Assembly: GCF_024723825.1 (NCBI RefSeq)
Contig: NZ_JANQBQ010000001.1
Span: forward strand, 2,666,001-2,730,000
From: Romboutsia lituseburensis
Lineage (GTDB): Bacteria > Bacillota > Clostridia > Peptostreptococcales > Peptostreptococcaceae
Reading direction: 5' to 3'
Length of the DNA: 64,000 nt
A program made the position numbers and the translations under genes. This document shows positions 39,067-47,718 of the stretch, piece after piece. Numbering within the stretch: the stretch's first letter is position 1; each line of letters opens with the position of its first letter. Under the pieces are notes generated by a model. The model had not been told where the DNA came from, did no database searches, and saw nothing but the letters and a program-made list of their open reading frames with translations.

Positions 39067-40375
39067 AATTATTAGTAAAGAAAATATTTTAAAAAGTGCA
39101 ATTCCTATTAAGTTGGGAGTCAAATATAAATTACATAGAAATAAAGATGAAGTTACAAACAATAGTGTAGAAATATTAAATAAAGAAAAAGAATCTGATG
39201 AAAATATACAAATAAAAACTTATTCAGAAGATCAAACACTAGATGAAGGCTATGCAAGAAATATATTTAAAGATATTCTAGAAAAAGCAGTTTTACAAAA
39301 GGCTAGTGATATTCATATAGAACCATTTGAAAAGATGATTATTATAAGATTTAGAATAGATGGAGAGCTAAAAAAAATAAAAGAATTTCCTATAAATATA
39401 TATCCATATTTATCATCTATTATAAAATTAGAGATGTCTATGGATATAACAGAAAAGAGAATTCCGCAAGATGGTAGAGTGGATGTGGTTTTAAACAATA
39501 ATGAAATTGATATCAGAGCATCTAGTATGCCTACTGTGTATGGAGAAAAAATTGTACTTAGAATATTAAATAGAAATTCATTTCTAAAGAAAAAAGAGGA
39601 GTTAGGATTTTCTACAGATGCAGTAGAAAAAATTAATAATATGATGAATAAAAATATAGGAATAGTATTAATAACAGGTGCTACAGGAAGTGGCAAAACT
39701 ACAACGGTATACTCGTTATTAAATGAATTGAGATATAAAAATAAAAATATAATGACGATAGAAGAACCTGTTGAGTATAAAATGGAAGGTATAAATCAAA
39801 CTCCTGTAAGTAGAAAAAATGGTATTAGCTTTGAGTCTGGGTTAAGGTCTATTCTAAGGCAAGATCCAGATATTATAATGTTAGGAGAAATTAGGGACTT
39901 AGAAACTGCAAAGATGGCAATTAGGGCAGCATCTACAGGTCATTTAGTAATAAGTACACTACATACAAATGACGCTATCTCATCGATATCAAGACTTATA
40001 GATATGCAAATTCCACCGTATTTAATAAGTGAATCTCTTATAGGAGTAATTTCACAAAGATTAGTTAAAAAAGTGTGTTCAAAATGTAGTGAAGAGATTG
40101 TAAAAGATAATGGAATAATAAGTAAAGTTGCAGTAGGGTGTGAAAATTGCAATGATGGGTATATAGGTAGAACAGCTATTTATGAAATACTAGAAATAGA
40201 TGATAGTATAAGAGAATCAATCAAACAAATGAATGGATATAAAGAAATAAAAAGATTAGCTCAAACTAATAATATGATTACATTTGAGGAAAGTGCTAAG
40301 AGATTAATAAAAGATAAAATAACAACTATAGAAGAGTGTTCTATAGCAGAGAATTTGATATTAGTAGGAGATTAA
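39059..40375 (+). CDS. pilB: type IV pilus/type II secretion assembly ATPase PilB-like
   Basis: A 438-residue GspE/PilB ATPase powering pilin polymerisation. Walker A is GATGSGKTT (207-215), the aspartate box is in the segment IRFRIDGELK, Walker B ends with IIMLGEIRD, the histidine box is STLHTN, and the metal-binding tetracysteine motif is CSKC plus CENC (about 341-366). It is shorter than full PilB (about 560) because the N-terminal regulatory domain is reduced. The GTG start at 39059 lies inside the end of the DUF881 gene and has only a weak ribosome site, suggesting coupled translation. Confidence 0.9.
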   Translation: MIEIISKENILKSAIPIKLGVKYKLHRNKDEVTNNSVEILNKEKESDENIQIKTYSEDQTLDEGYARNIFKDILEKAVLQKASDIHIEPFEKMIIIRFRIDGELKKIKEFPINIYPYLSSIIKLEMSMDITEKRIPQDGRVDVVLNNNEIDIRASSMPTVYGEKIVLRILNRNSFLKKKEELGFSTDAVEKINNMMNKNIGIVLITGATGSGKTTTVYSLLNELRYKNKNIMTIEEPVEYKMEGINQTPVSRKNGISFESGLRSILRQDPDIIMLGEIRDLETAKMAIRAASTGHLVISTLHTNDAISSISRLIDMQIPPYLISESLIGVISQRLVKKVCSKCSEEIVKDNGIISKVAVGCENCNDGYIGRTAIYEILEIDDSIRESIKQMNGYKEIKRLAQTNNMITFEESAKRLIKDKITTIEECSIAENLILVGD

Positions 40376-40378
40376 TAT

Positions 40379-41485
40379 ATGCAAAGTTACTCTGAGAATA
40401 TAATAGAAATGAAAAATAATTTAAAAAATTCTAAGAAATTTATACTAAAAAAAGATAATAAAATAAAGGATAAAGAGTTAAGTATTTTATGCAGACAAAT
40501 GTCTATATTATTAGAGTCTGGATGTGAAATATTAAAAATTTTAGATATATTAAAAAAACAATCAAATAAGAAAATTTCCTTGAAACTAGAAGAAGTGTCC
40601 AAATATATAAAACAAGGCAGCTCAATAACAGATTCATTCACAAACACCAACTCATTTTCAAATTTCTTTATAAGTATGCTAAAAGCAGGTGAAGCAAGTG
40701 GTAAATTAGATGTAGCTATGAGAAATTTAGCTCAATATTATGATAAAGAATATAAAATGAAAGCTAAAATAAGAAATGCATCCATATATCCAATAATAGT
40801 ATCTACATTAGCTTTTTTATCGTTCATAATTATAATGGTATTTGTAATACCAAATTATGAAATGCTATTTGAAGGTAATGGAATAGAACCTCCATTGATA
40901 ACGAAAGTACTAGTGAATACATCTAAATTTATAAGAACAAAATATATTTATATAATTTTTTTTACTTTAGCAATGATACCCACCTTATATTATATATCAA
41001 AAATAAGTTCTAAAGTAAAATTGGACAATCTCAAATTTAAACTTCCAGTAATTAATAAAATAACTAAAATAATTATTACAACAAGATTTTGTAAATCCTT
41101 AGGACTTTTGATAAAAAGTGGAGTACAAATTGTAGAGGCAATAGATATATCTTCTAGAGTCATAAATAGTAATTATATTTATGAAAAGATGAGTACATCT
41201 ATAGAGTATATACAAAATGGTAATCAAGTCGCATATTCTTTAAATGCTTCAAACATATTTCCGGATATGTTTATATCAATGATAAATATAGGAGAGGAAA
41301 GTGGTAGATTAGATGATTGCCTAAGTACCAGTGAAAAATTTTATGATAATGAATTAGATACTATGTTAGATAAGATGATGAAATGGATAGAACCATTAAT
41401 AATGATTATACTAGGAATTTTTGTATGTATATTTATGGTTGCTATGGTTTTACCTATGTTTGATTCAATAACTGCAATACAATAA
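40379..41485 (+). CDS. pilC: pilus/secretion inner-membrane platform protein PilC-like
   Basis: A 368-residue GspF/PilC platform protein with two repeats of the T2SSF domain. The first repeat is at about 27-150 (LSILCRQMSILLESGCEI, then ISMLKAGEASGKLD), the second at about 225-350 (RFCKSLGLLIKSGVQIVEAI, then SMINIGEESGRLD). Three membrane helices are predicted, one after the first repeat (near 135-160), one near 185-205 and one at the C-terminus. It follows pilB by 3 bases. It anchors the pilus base and transmits force from the ATPase. Confidence 0.9.
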   Translation: MQSYSENIIEMKNNLKNSKKFILKKDNKIKDKELSILCRQMSILLESGCEILKILDILKKQSNKKISLKLEEVSKYIKQGSSITDSFTNTNSFSNFFISMLKAGEASGKLDVAMRNLAQYYDKEYKMKAKIRNASIYPIIVSTLAFLSFIIIMVFVIPNYEMLFEGNGIEPPLITKVLVNTSKFIRTKYIYIIFFTLAMIPTLYYISKISSKVKLDNLKFKLPVINKITKIIITTRFCKSLGLLIKSGVQIVEAIDISSRVINSNYIYEKMSTSIEYIQNGNQVAYSLNASNIFPDMFISMINIGEESGRLDDCLSTSEKFYDNELDTMLDKMMKWIEPLIMIILGIFVCIFMVAMVLPMFDSITAIQ

Positions 41486-41499
41486 AGGAGATAATTTTA

Positions 41500-41910
41500 A
41501 TGAATAAAAGTATTAAAGAAAATTTAAAGAAGAAAAAGAAACCAGGATATACATTAGTTGAAATGGTTCTTGTAATAACAATATTAGGTATATTAACGAG
41601 TTTAGGATTTATGAAATTTGGACAAGTTCAAAGAAATGCAAAAGAAAAAGCTGATTATGTAGCAGCTTCAAGCATAGCTACTGCAGCAAATTTAGCTATC
41701 CAGGATGGTGTAGAAGTAGATGGAATAAACCAAGAACTTTCACAGATATCGCTTAAAGATTTGGTAGAAAAAAAGTATTTAACGAAAGAACCAAGTCCAC
41801 AAAGTGAAAAAGGCCAATTCGTAATAAATATAGAAGATGATACAGTTGTTGTTAAAGCAGGGACTAAAGTATTTTATCCGAAGGATTATAAAGAAAATAC
41901 AAATGAATAA
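41500..41910 (+). CDS. type IV pilin-like protein (prepilin-type signal)
   Basis: A 136-residue prepilin. A basic leader of 16 residues (rich in lysine, ending KKPG) is followed by the cleavage site G16/Y17 and the hydrophobic helix YTLVEMVLVITILGIL with the conserved Glu at +5 of the mature protein. The body is short (about 120 mature residues), with no cysteines, so no disulfide-bonded D-loop as in many Gram-negative pilins. AAGGAGA lies upstream. It is the last gene of the DUF881-pilB-pilC-pilin operon and the only pilin in the window. Whether it is a major or minor pilin is not clear. Confidence 0.88.
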   Translation: MNKSIKENLKKKKKPGYTLVEMVLVITILGILTSLGFMKFGQVQRNAKEKADYVAASSIATAANLAIQDGVEVDGINQELSQISLKDLVEKKYLTKEPSPQSEKGQFVINIEDDTVVVKAGTKVFYPKDYKENTNE

Positions 41911-42220
41911 ATAAGTTAAATAATTTAAAAAAATAACTCTAACAACCGAAAAATAAAACATAAATTAAAGTCGATATTAGAAGCTTTATAGTGGCGTATA
42001 TGGTCACATAATAAAAAAGCATGAAATAACGAATAAATTAATAGATTTTAATGATAAATATTAAGATATTTAGTATAAACTTAATTAGTAAAACTTAAAG
42101 GAATATAGGTTAAACTTATAGAAAATTTATAAATAATGCAATTAATTGTTATACCAAAAGTTTACAGTATACAAAAAAATATAAAATAATAGCATAATTA
42201 TAGAATACTTGAGGAAAAAA
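41911..42220. other. gene-free AT-rich gap
   Basis: About 310 bases between the pilin gene and the next promoter. I find no open frame with a ribosome site, no strong terminator and no recognisable riboswitch; only loosely repeated AT-rich segments. Confidence 0.6.
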
Positions 42221-42229
42221 TGGTATAAT
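42221..42229 (+). promoter_or_regulatory. extended -10 promoter of the SEC-C gene
   Basis: TGGTATAAT is an extended -10 element, 45 bases before the start of the SEC-C gene. No clear -35. Confidence 0.6.
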
Positions 42230-42273
42230 AACAAATTGTACTTTAATTTAAAAACGAAGGAGTGACAGTCACA

Positions 42274-43326
42274 TTGTTAGGGAGAAACGAGTTATGCCCT
42301 TGTGGAAGTGGCAAAAAATATAAAAAATGTTGTTTAAATAAAGATGTTGTATCTGAAAGAGCTAGTAGAAAGGTAAGTCTTTCTCAAAAGCAATATTCGG
42401 AATTATATACTAAAATACAGCAATTTGCTAAGCAAGATAAATACCAAGACGAGTATGAAAAAGCTAAAGAAATGTTTTATATAGTAGAAGATGAAGCAAC
42501 TAACGAAAAGTTTGAAAGATTCTTCAATACGTATTTTATACAAGATCATATAATGGAGAATAAGAAAGTTATGACTGTTGAGTTCTATGAAAATAACAGA
42601 GATAACTTAACTACAAGAGATGTAGAAATATTAAGAAACTTATTCGAATCATACGTAGGAATATACGAAGTAACTGAAGTTAAAGACGATAAAGTATTAT
42701 TAAAAGATTGCTTAACGGACAAAGAAGTTTGCACAGAAGACGTAAACTTATTAAAAGACTTTAAAGTAGGAAGCAGTATGATAGCTAGAATAGTTACAGT
42801 TGATGATGTAAGTATACTAATAGACGTAACTATAAGCATATCTGATGCAGTTAAAGATGTTATATGCAATGATATAAAACATTTATTCGGACAATATGAA
42901 GACTTATATAAAGACATGAAAACTTTCTTAATACATCATACTCATATACTATATAAGTATATGCAACAACTATTAGATCCAAGTATAGCAGAATATTTAA
43001 AACAACAAAAAGAATCTAAAACGAATCAAGCAGCTCAAGAAGTAGCTGTGACGCAAGATGAAGTTATAGAAGATGAATGTAAAGTGTGTGGAGTTCTTAG
43101 ACAAAATGTTGAAAAAGAACACATAGATGCTTGTATAGCATTCTGGAATGAATACAAGGAAGCTAACGGAGAAGTTAAAGGTTCTGAAAACGGATGGGCA
43201 GCTGCAGTTGAATACCACATCAAAAAAGTTGCTGGAGAGAACATAACACAAGCTCAAATATCTAAAAAATATGAAATAAGTCCAAGTACTTTAGGTAAGA
43301 GATACAAAGATCTTAAAGTATCATAG
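42274..43326 (+). CDS. SEC-C zinc-motif protein with a TFIIB-like helix-turn-helix tail
   Basis: A 350-residue protein. The N-terminal SEC-C motif CPCGSGKKYKKCC (residues 8-20) is the zinc knuckle found at the end of SecA. The middle is charged, with no known domain. A second zinc-knuckle-like group is C269, C272, H283, C287. The last 40 residues (about 309-350, with ENITQAQISKKYEISPSTLG then KRYKDLK) closely resemble the helix-turn-helix end of a TFIIB cyclin repeat. The start is probably the TTG at 42274, eight bases after AAGGAGTGA; the in-frame GTG at 42262 is part of that ribosome site. Function unknown; nucleic-acid or ribosome binding is inferred. Confidence 0.8.
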   Translation: MLGRNELCPCGSGKKYKKCCLNKDVVSERASRKVSLSQKQYSELYTKIQQFAKQDKYQDEYEKAKEMFYIVEDEATNEKFERFFNTYFIQDHIMENKKVMTVEFYENNRDNLTTRDVEILRNLFESYVGIYEVTEVKDDKVLLKDCLTDKEVCTEDVNLLKDFKVGSSMIARIVTVDDVSILIDVTISISDAVKDVICNDIKHLFGQYEDLYKDMKTFLIHHTHILYKYMQQLLDPSIAEYLKQQKESKTNQAAQEVAVTQDEVIEDECKVCGVLRQNVEKEHIDACIAFWNEYKEANGEVKGSENGWAAAVEYHIKKVAGENITQAQISKKYEISPSTLGKRYKDLKVS

Positions 43327-43394
43327 GATTTATTAAAATATTTTTATGAATTTTCATTTTATGGAAATAGAAATATTATAAATATGTTTAATTA

Positions 43395-43432
43395 TTTTAG
43401 GAATTATATTAATATATAGTTCCTAAAATTTT
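43395..43432 (+). terminator. terminator after the SEC-C gene
   Basis: TTTTAGGAATTATA pairs with TATAGTTCCTAAAA (one mismatch or wobble), followed by TTTT. It lies about 70 bases after the stop. Confidence 0.75.
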
Positions 43433-43556
43433 GTGTAAATTTAAAAATTAACTATATAAAATTTAAATTTTATATAATTTATAAAAAAAGGTTTTAATAT
43501 ATGCGAATAATGTATAAAATAGTAAATATATAAAATGTATAGAAAGAGGTATAGTT

Positions 43557-43934
43557 ATGAGTCTTAGTTTAGGAAATGCAATAGCAGTATCAACAAACAT
43601 TATAAAATCTAATCCTGCAGTACCTGTATACAAAGGAGAAGAAAATTCAAATAACCTTTATGCTGTTATTTATCATATAGAAATAGGATACAATGAAGGA
43701 CAAACTCAAAAAACTAAACAATACATAATAATAGATTATAAAGAATTTGATTTATCTATAGATGCAAAGAATGAGTTAATAAAAGTTGCTAAACAATACT
43801 GTAAATCTAAAGGTATTAACGATGATGAACAATTAGAAATAGCTCTTTTAGATAATGAAGAAGCTGAAAACTTCTTAGAAAAAGTATTTAACAATATGAA
43901 AGTTATAAGAGGTCTTATAACAAAGAAGGACTAA
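43557..43934 (+). CDS. unknown 125-residue protein
   Basis: A 125-residue soluble acidic protein that I do not recognise. It begins MSLSLGNAIAVSTNI, has a beta-like central part (NLYAVIYHIEIGYNEG, then KQYIIIDYKEFDL) and a helical C-terminal half rich in lysine and glutamate. One cysteine only, no membrane segment, no signal peptide. AAAGAGGT lies before the ATG, and it has its own terminator, so it is a single-gene unit. Codon use matches its neighbours, which supports a real gene. No function can be offered. Confidence 0.7.
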   Translation: MSLSLGNAIAVSTNIIKSNPAVPVYKGEENSNNLYAVIYHIEIGYNEGQTQKTKQYIIIDYKEFDLSIDAKNELIKVAKQYCKSKGINDDEQLEIALLDNEEAENFLEKVFNNMKVIRGLITKKD

Positions 43935-43982
43935 TAAAGCTCGATTTAGTAGGAATAGAAAATATAGATATGATGTTTATAT

Positions 43983-44011
43983 AAAGCTAGGCTTGATACC
44001 CTAGCTTTTTT
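43983..44011 (+). terminator. terminator after the 125-residue unknown gene
   Basis: AAAGCTAGG pairs with CCTAGCTTT around an 8-base loop, followed by T to 44011. Confidence 0.9.
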
Positions 44012-44101
44012 ACATACAAGCAAACTATAATACATAAAAAAATATATATAGATATATAATTTATATGTACATTGTAAAAAACAAAAGAGGAGCAAAAATT
44101 T

Positions 44102-45697
44102 ATGATAAGAATATCTAACTTAAAATTAGGAATAGATGAAGATATTTCTTCACTTAAAGGTCTTGTAATAAAAAAATTAAAAATTAAAGAAAAAGATCTT
44201 ATAAAATACAATATATATAAAGAGTCTATAGACGCTAGAAGGAGAGGGAAAATAGACTTTGTGTATACGGTAGATGCCCAAGTTAATAATGAAGATAAAA
44301 TTTTAAAATCTAAAGTAAAAGATGTTGTAAAAGTTAAGCAGGCTACATATATAGGTGTAGAAGTAGGAGCTAAAAAGCTGAATACTAGACCAGTTATAAT
44401 TGGTAGCGGACCAGCAGGTTTATTTGCAGCATTATTATTAGCTCAGAAAGGATATAATCCACTTTTATTAGAAAGAGGTCTTGATGTTGATAATAGAACA
44501 AAGGATATAAATGAATTTTGGAATAATAGAAAGTTTAAAAATAACTCAAATGTACAATTTGGAGAGGGGGGAGCTGGTACATTCTCAGATGGAAAACTTA
44601 CTACAAGAATAAAAGATATAAGATGTAGAAAAGTATTAGAGGAATTAGTTAATTTTGGTTCACCAGATGAAATACTTTACTCTCACAAGCCACATGTTGG
44701 TACGGATATCTTAAAAGGTGTAGTTAAAAATATTAGAAATGAAATAATAAGACTTGGAGGAGAAGTTAGATTCGACTCTAAAGTTACAGATGTTATAGTT
44801 GAAAATCAAGAAATAAAAGGTGTAGTTATAAATGAAACAGAAACCATAGAATCAGAAGTGGTTATTTTAGCTATAGGTCATAGTGCAAGGGATACTTATA
44901 AAATGCTACATAAAAGAGGAGTAAGAATAATTCAAAAACCTTTTGCTATAGGGGCAAGAATAGAGCATCCTCAAGAATTAATAAACAAATCTCAGTACAA
45001 AGAATTTTATAATCACCCTAGGTTAGGCTCAGCTGACTACAGATTAATAGAACATACTTCTAATGCTAGAACTGCATACACATTCTGCATGTGTCCAGGA
45101 GGTAGTGTAATAGCTTCAGCATCGAATGAATTTGAAGTAGTAACTAATGGTATGAGTGAGCATGCAAGAGATAAAGCAAACGCTAATAGTGCGTTTTTAG
45201 TTAATGTATTGCCTGAAGATTTTGGAAGTGAAGATCCACTAGCAGGAGTATACTTCCAAGAAAAGTATGAAAAGTTAGCATATGAATTAGGCGGAAAGAA
45301 TTATAATGCTCCAGCTCAACTTGTAGGTGATTTCTTAAATGGTAAGGTAACAACAAGTTTAGGTAGTGTAGAATCATCATATAAACCTGGAATAGAATTT
45401 ATCGACTTGAGAGAATGTCTTCCTGAATTTGTAACTACTACTATGAAAGAAGCCTTAGTATCTTTGGATAATAAACTACAAGGGTTTGCAATGCATGATG
45501 CAGTATTAACAGGTGTAGAAACTAGATCTTCAGCACCTATAAGAATAGTTAGAGACGAAGAAACATTAGAATCATCTAATACGAAAAATCTTTATCCATG
45601 TGGAGAAGGTGCTGGATATGCAGGTGGAATAGTTACTGCAGCTGTTGATGGAATCAAGTGTGCAGAAAAAATAATAATGAAATATTCTAACATATAA
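44102..45697 (+). CDS. FAD-dependent dehydrogenase (COG2509 type)
   Basis: A 531-residue flavoprotein. After an N-terminal region of about 95 residues, the dinucleotide-binding motif is IIGSGPAGLFAALLLAQKG (about 99-117), and the region with FGEGGAGTFSDGKL and the C-terminal FAD site PCGEGAGYAGGI follow. This layout is the COG2509 family of uncharacterised NAD(FAD)-utilising dehydrogenases, common in clostridia; the reaction is unknown. GAGGAGC lies before the ATG. It is alone, with phosphate-control half-sites starting 12 bases after its stop that belong to the next gene. Confidence 0.85.
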   Translation: MIRISNLKLGIDEDISSLKGLVIKKLKIKEKDLIKYNIYKESIDARRRGKIDFVYTVDAQVNNEDKILKSKVKDVVKVKQATYIGVEVGAKKLNTRPVIIGSGPAGLFAALLLAQKGYNPLLLERGLDVDNRTKDINEFWNNRKFKNNSNVQFGEGGAGTFSDGKLTTRIKDIRCRKVLEELVNFGSPDEILYSHKPHVGTDILKGVVKNIRNEIIRLGGEVRFDSKVTDVIVENQEIKGVVINETETIESEVVILAIGHSARDTYKMLHKRGVRIIQKPFAIGARIEHPQELINKSQYKEFYNHPRLGSADYRLIEHTSNARTAYTFCMCPGGSVIASASNEFEVVTNGMSEHARDKANANSAFLVNVLPEDFGSEDPLAGVYFQEKYEKLAYELGGKNYNAPAQLVGDFLNGKVTTSLGSVESSYKPGIEFIDLRECLPEFVTTTMKEALVSLDNKLQGFAMHDAVLTGVETRSSAPIRIVRDEETLESSNTKNLYPCGEGAGYAGGIVTAAVDGIKCAEKIIMKYSNI

Positions 45698-45708
45698 AAC
45701 TACAAAAT

Positions 45709-45765
45709 TTTACATGATTTTAACAAATTATTAATAATTCTATAATATTTAACATAATTTTAACA
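45709..45765 (+). promoter_or_regulatory. PhoP-box array before the Na/Pi cotransporter gene
   Basis: TTAACA-type half-sites at 11-base steps: TTTACA (45709), TTAACA (45720), TTAATA (45731), then a second phase TTAACA (45749) and TTAACA (45760). The Firmicutes PhoP box is a direct repeat of TTAACA with 5-base spacing. The location before a phosphate transporter fits induction by low phosphate. Confidence 0.65.
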
Positions 45766-45767
45766 TA

Positions 45768-45802
45768 ACACCCCTTAGGATTTGATAAAATACAAGGGGT
45801 GT
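45768..45802 (+). other. hairpin before the Na/Pi cotransporter gene
   Basis: ACACCCCTT pairs with AAGGGGTGT around a 17-base loop, followed by ATTTATTTAT. It is either a weak terminator of the FAD dehydrogenase gene or a leader hairpin of the next gene, as it lies after the PhoP boxes. Confidence 0.4.
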
Positions 45803-45847
45803 ATTTATTTATACCGAAATGAGGATTATCTTTAGGAGGAAATGGTT

Positions 45848-47476
45848 TTGGAAATTATAGTAAATCTTATGGGAGGCCTAGGACTTTTCTTATATGGAAT
45901 GAATCTTATGGGAGACGGACTTCAAAAGTCAGCCGGGGCCAAATTAAAGAAAATAATTGAATTACTTACTAGTAACATTATAATGGGAGTTTTAGTAGGT
46001 GCATTAGTTACAGCTGTAATTCAAAGTTCTAGTGCAACAACTGTTATGGTAGTTGGGTTTGTAAATGCGGGAATCATGTCACTGCCTCAAGCTGTAGGAG
46101 TTATAATGGGTGCAAATATAGGTACTACTATAACGGCACAATTAGTATCTTTAGACTTAACAGGAATGGCTCCAGTAGCTCTAGGAATAGGTATAATACT
46201 ATATTTATTCTCTAATAAACCAAAGCAAAAGAATTTAGCTGAAATACTTATAGGTTTTGGTATATTATTTACAGGTATGGACTTTATGAAAGCAGCAGTA
46301 GAACCTTTAGCAGGATACAAAGGATTTACAGACTTATTACTTACATTTGGTAAGTATCCTTTATTAGGGCTTTTACTAGGTTTTGGTATAACAGCAATAG
46401 TACAAAGTTCAAGTGCCTCAATGGGGATGTTAGTAGCTTTAGCAGCAAAAGGATTAATACCTTTAGAAGCTGCATTACCAATACTATACGGTCAAAATAT
46501 AGGTACATGTGTAACATCATTAATATCAAGTGTCGGAGCTAATAAAAATGCTAGAAGGGCAGCAATGATGCATTTAGTATTTAATGTATTAGGAACAATT
46601 ATATTCTTAATATTCCTTAGCAAGCCAGTTCAACATATAGTTGTAGCTATGGATCCAGGAAATGTAGCTAGACAATTAGCAAATACACATACATTATTCA
46701 ACATAGTATCAGTAGTAGCTTTATTACCATTTACTAAATTAATAATAAAGATTGCTATAAAGTTAGTTCCAGATAAAGAAACAGATGAAGATGAAGATGA
46801 AGTAAGAACAGTTAAATATATAGATGATAGAATGATAGAAACTCCTTCAATAGCATTAGTTAATATAATAAAAGAAACTTTAAGAATGGGTGAAAAAGCA
46901 AAAGAAAGCTTAAACTCAGCTATGGAAGGTTTAATCGAAAAATCACCTGAGAAAATTGAAAGATCATTTAAGAGAGAGTTAATGTTAAATAATTTACAAA
47001 AACTAATATTAAATTATTTATTGAAATTATCTAAAGCATCTTTAGATGAAAATTCAAGAGAAACTGTTGATGTATTATTTAATACAGTAAATGATATTGA
47101 AAGAATAGGAGATCATTCAGAAAACATAGCAGAGTTAGCTCAACTTGCTATAGATTCAGATGTATCATTCTCTGAATTAGGAATGGTTGAATTAAAAGAT
47201 ATGTACAATAAAGTTATATCTGCATATACATATGCTTTAGAAGCTATGAGAACATCTAATGTTGATTTAGCATGCAAGGTTATAAAAATGGAAGAACAAG
47301 TAGATATAATGGAAAAGTCATGTAGAGCTAATCATATGCATAGACTAAACAATAGTTTATGTAGTATAGATAATGGAGTTATTTACTTAGATATATTATC
47401 TAACTTAGAAAGAATATCAGATCATGCAGTAAATATAGCACAACAAGTTATTGCAGATAGAGTAACAAATAACTAA
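45848..47476 (+). CDS. Na/Pi cotransporter family protein with PhoU-like tail
   Basis: A 542-residue NptA/PNaS-type protein. Two repeats of the sodium/phosphate symporter domain each carry the QSSSAT or QSSSAS signature (AVIQSSSATTVMV near 55 and AIVQSSSASMGML near 185). About eight membrane helices lie in the first 310 residues, and a PhoU-like helical domain follows (about 340-540, with ERIGDHSENIAELA and ERISDHAVNIAQ). It probably imports phosphate with sodium. The start is likely the TTG at 45848, seven bases after AGGAGGA; an ATG at 45842 is only one base from that site. PhoP boxes lie upstream and a terminator follows. Confidence 0.9.
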   Translation: MEIIVNLMGGLGLFLYGMNLMGDGLQKSAGAKLKKIIELLTSNIIMGVLVGALVTAVIQSSSATTVMVVGFVNAGIMSLPQAVGVIMGANIGTTITAQLVSLDLTGMAPVALGIGIILYLFSNKPKQKNLAEILIGFGILFTGMDFMKAAVEPLAGYKGFTDLLLTFGKYPLLGLLLGFGITAIVQSSSASMGMLVALAAKGLIPLEAALPILYGQNIGTCVTSLISSVGANKNARRAAMMHLVFNVLGTIIFLIFLSKPVQHIVVAMDPGNVARQLANTHTLFNIVSVVALLPFTKLIIKIAIKLVPDKETDEDEDEVRTVKYIDDRMIETPSIALVNIIKETLRMGEKAKESLNSAMEGLIEKSPEKIERSFKRELMLNNLQKLILNYLLKLSKASLDENSRETVDVLFNTVNDIERIGDHSENIAELAQLAIDSDVSFSELGMVELKDMYNKVISAYTYALEAMRTSNVDLACKVIKMEEQVDIMEKSCRANHMHRLNNSLCSIDNGVIYLDILSNLERISDHAVNIAQQVIADRVTNN

Positions 47477-47477
47477 T

Positions 47478-47507
47478 AAAAAGTTGCCTTAAAAAGGCAA
47501 CTTTTTT
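47478..47507 (+). terminator. terminator after the Na/Pi cotransporter gene
   Basis: A perfect 11-pair stem AAAAAGTTGCC/GGCAACTTTTT with a 7-base loop and T run. Confidence 0.92.
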
Positions 47508-47675
47508 ATTTTAAATTTTGTAAATAATATTAAAATAAGAATATATAAATTATTTATTAGATAATAAAAAAATTTAATAAAATATAAATTTAAAATATAG
47601 CAATATTATTATTTTATAAATAATTATATAAATTAAAAAAATTGTTATTTTTTTGTTAATCTATAATATTTTTTA

Positions 47676-47684
47676 TGATATAAT
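47676..47684 (+). promoter_or_regulatory. extended -10 promoter of pgi
   Basis: TGATATAAT, an extended -10, 35 bases before the pgi start. The 150 bases upstream are almost pure A/T, which could act as an UP element. Confidence 0.6.
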
Positions 47685-47718
47685 TTCATTATATTACATA
47701 AAGGAAAGAGGTAAGTTT

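Noticed and set aside
39313-39696. A 127-codon minus-strand frame inside pilB
   Set aside because: It is opposite the conserved ATPase core and resembles no protein family.
41911-42256. Cyclic di-GMP riboswitch near the pilus operon, as known for other pilus genes in relatives
   Set aside because: No conserved GEMM or class II core could be recognised upstream of 38386 or downstream of 41910.
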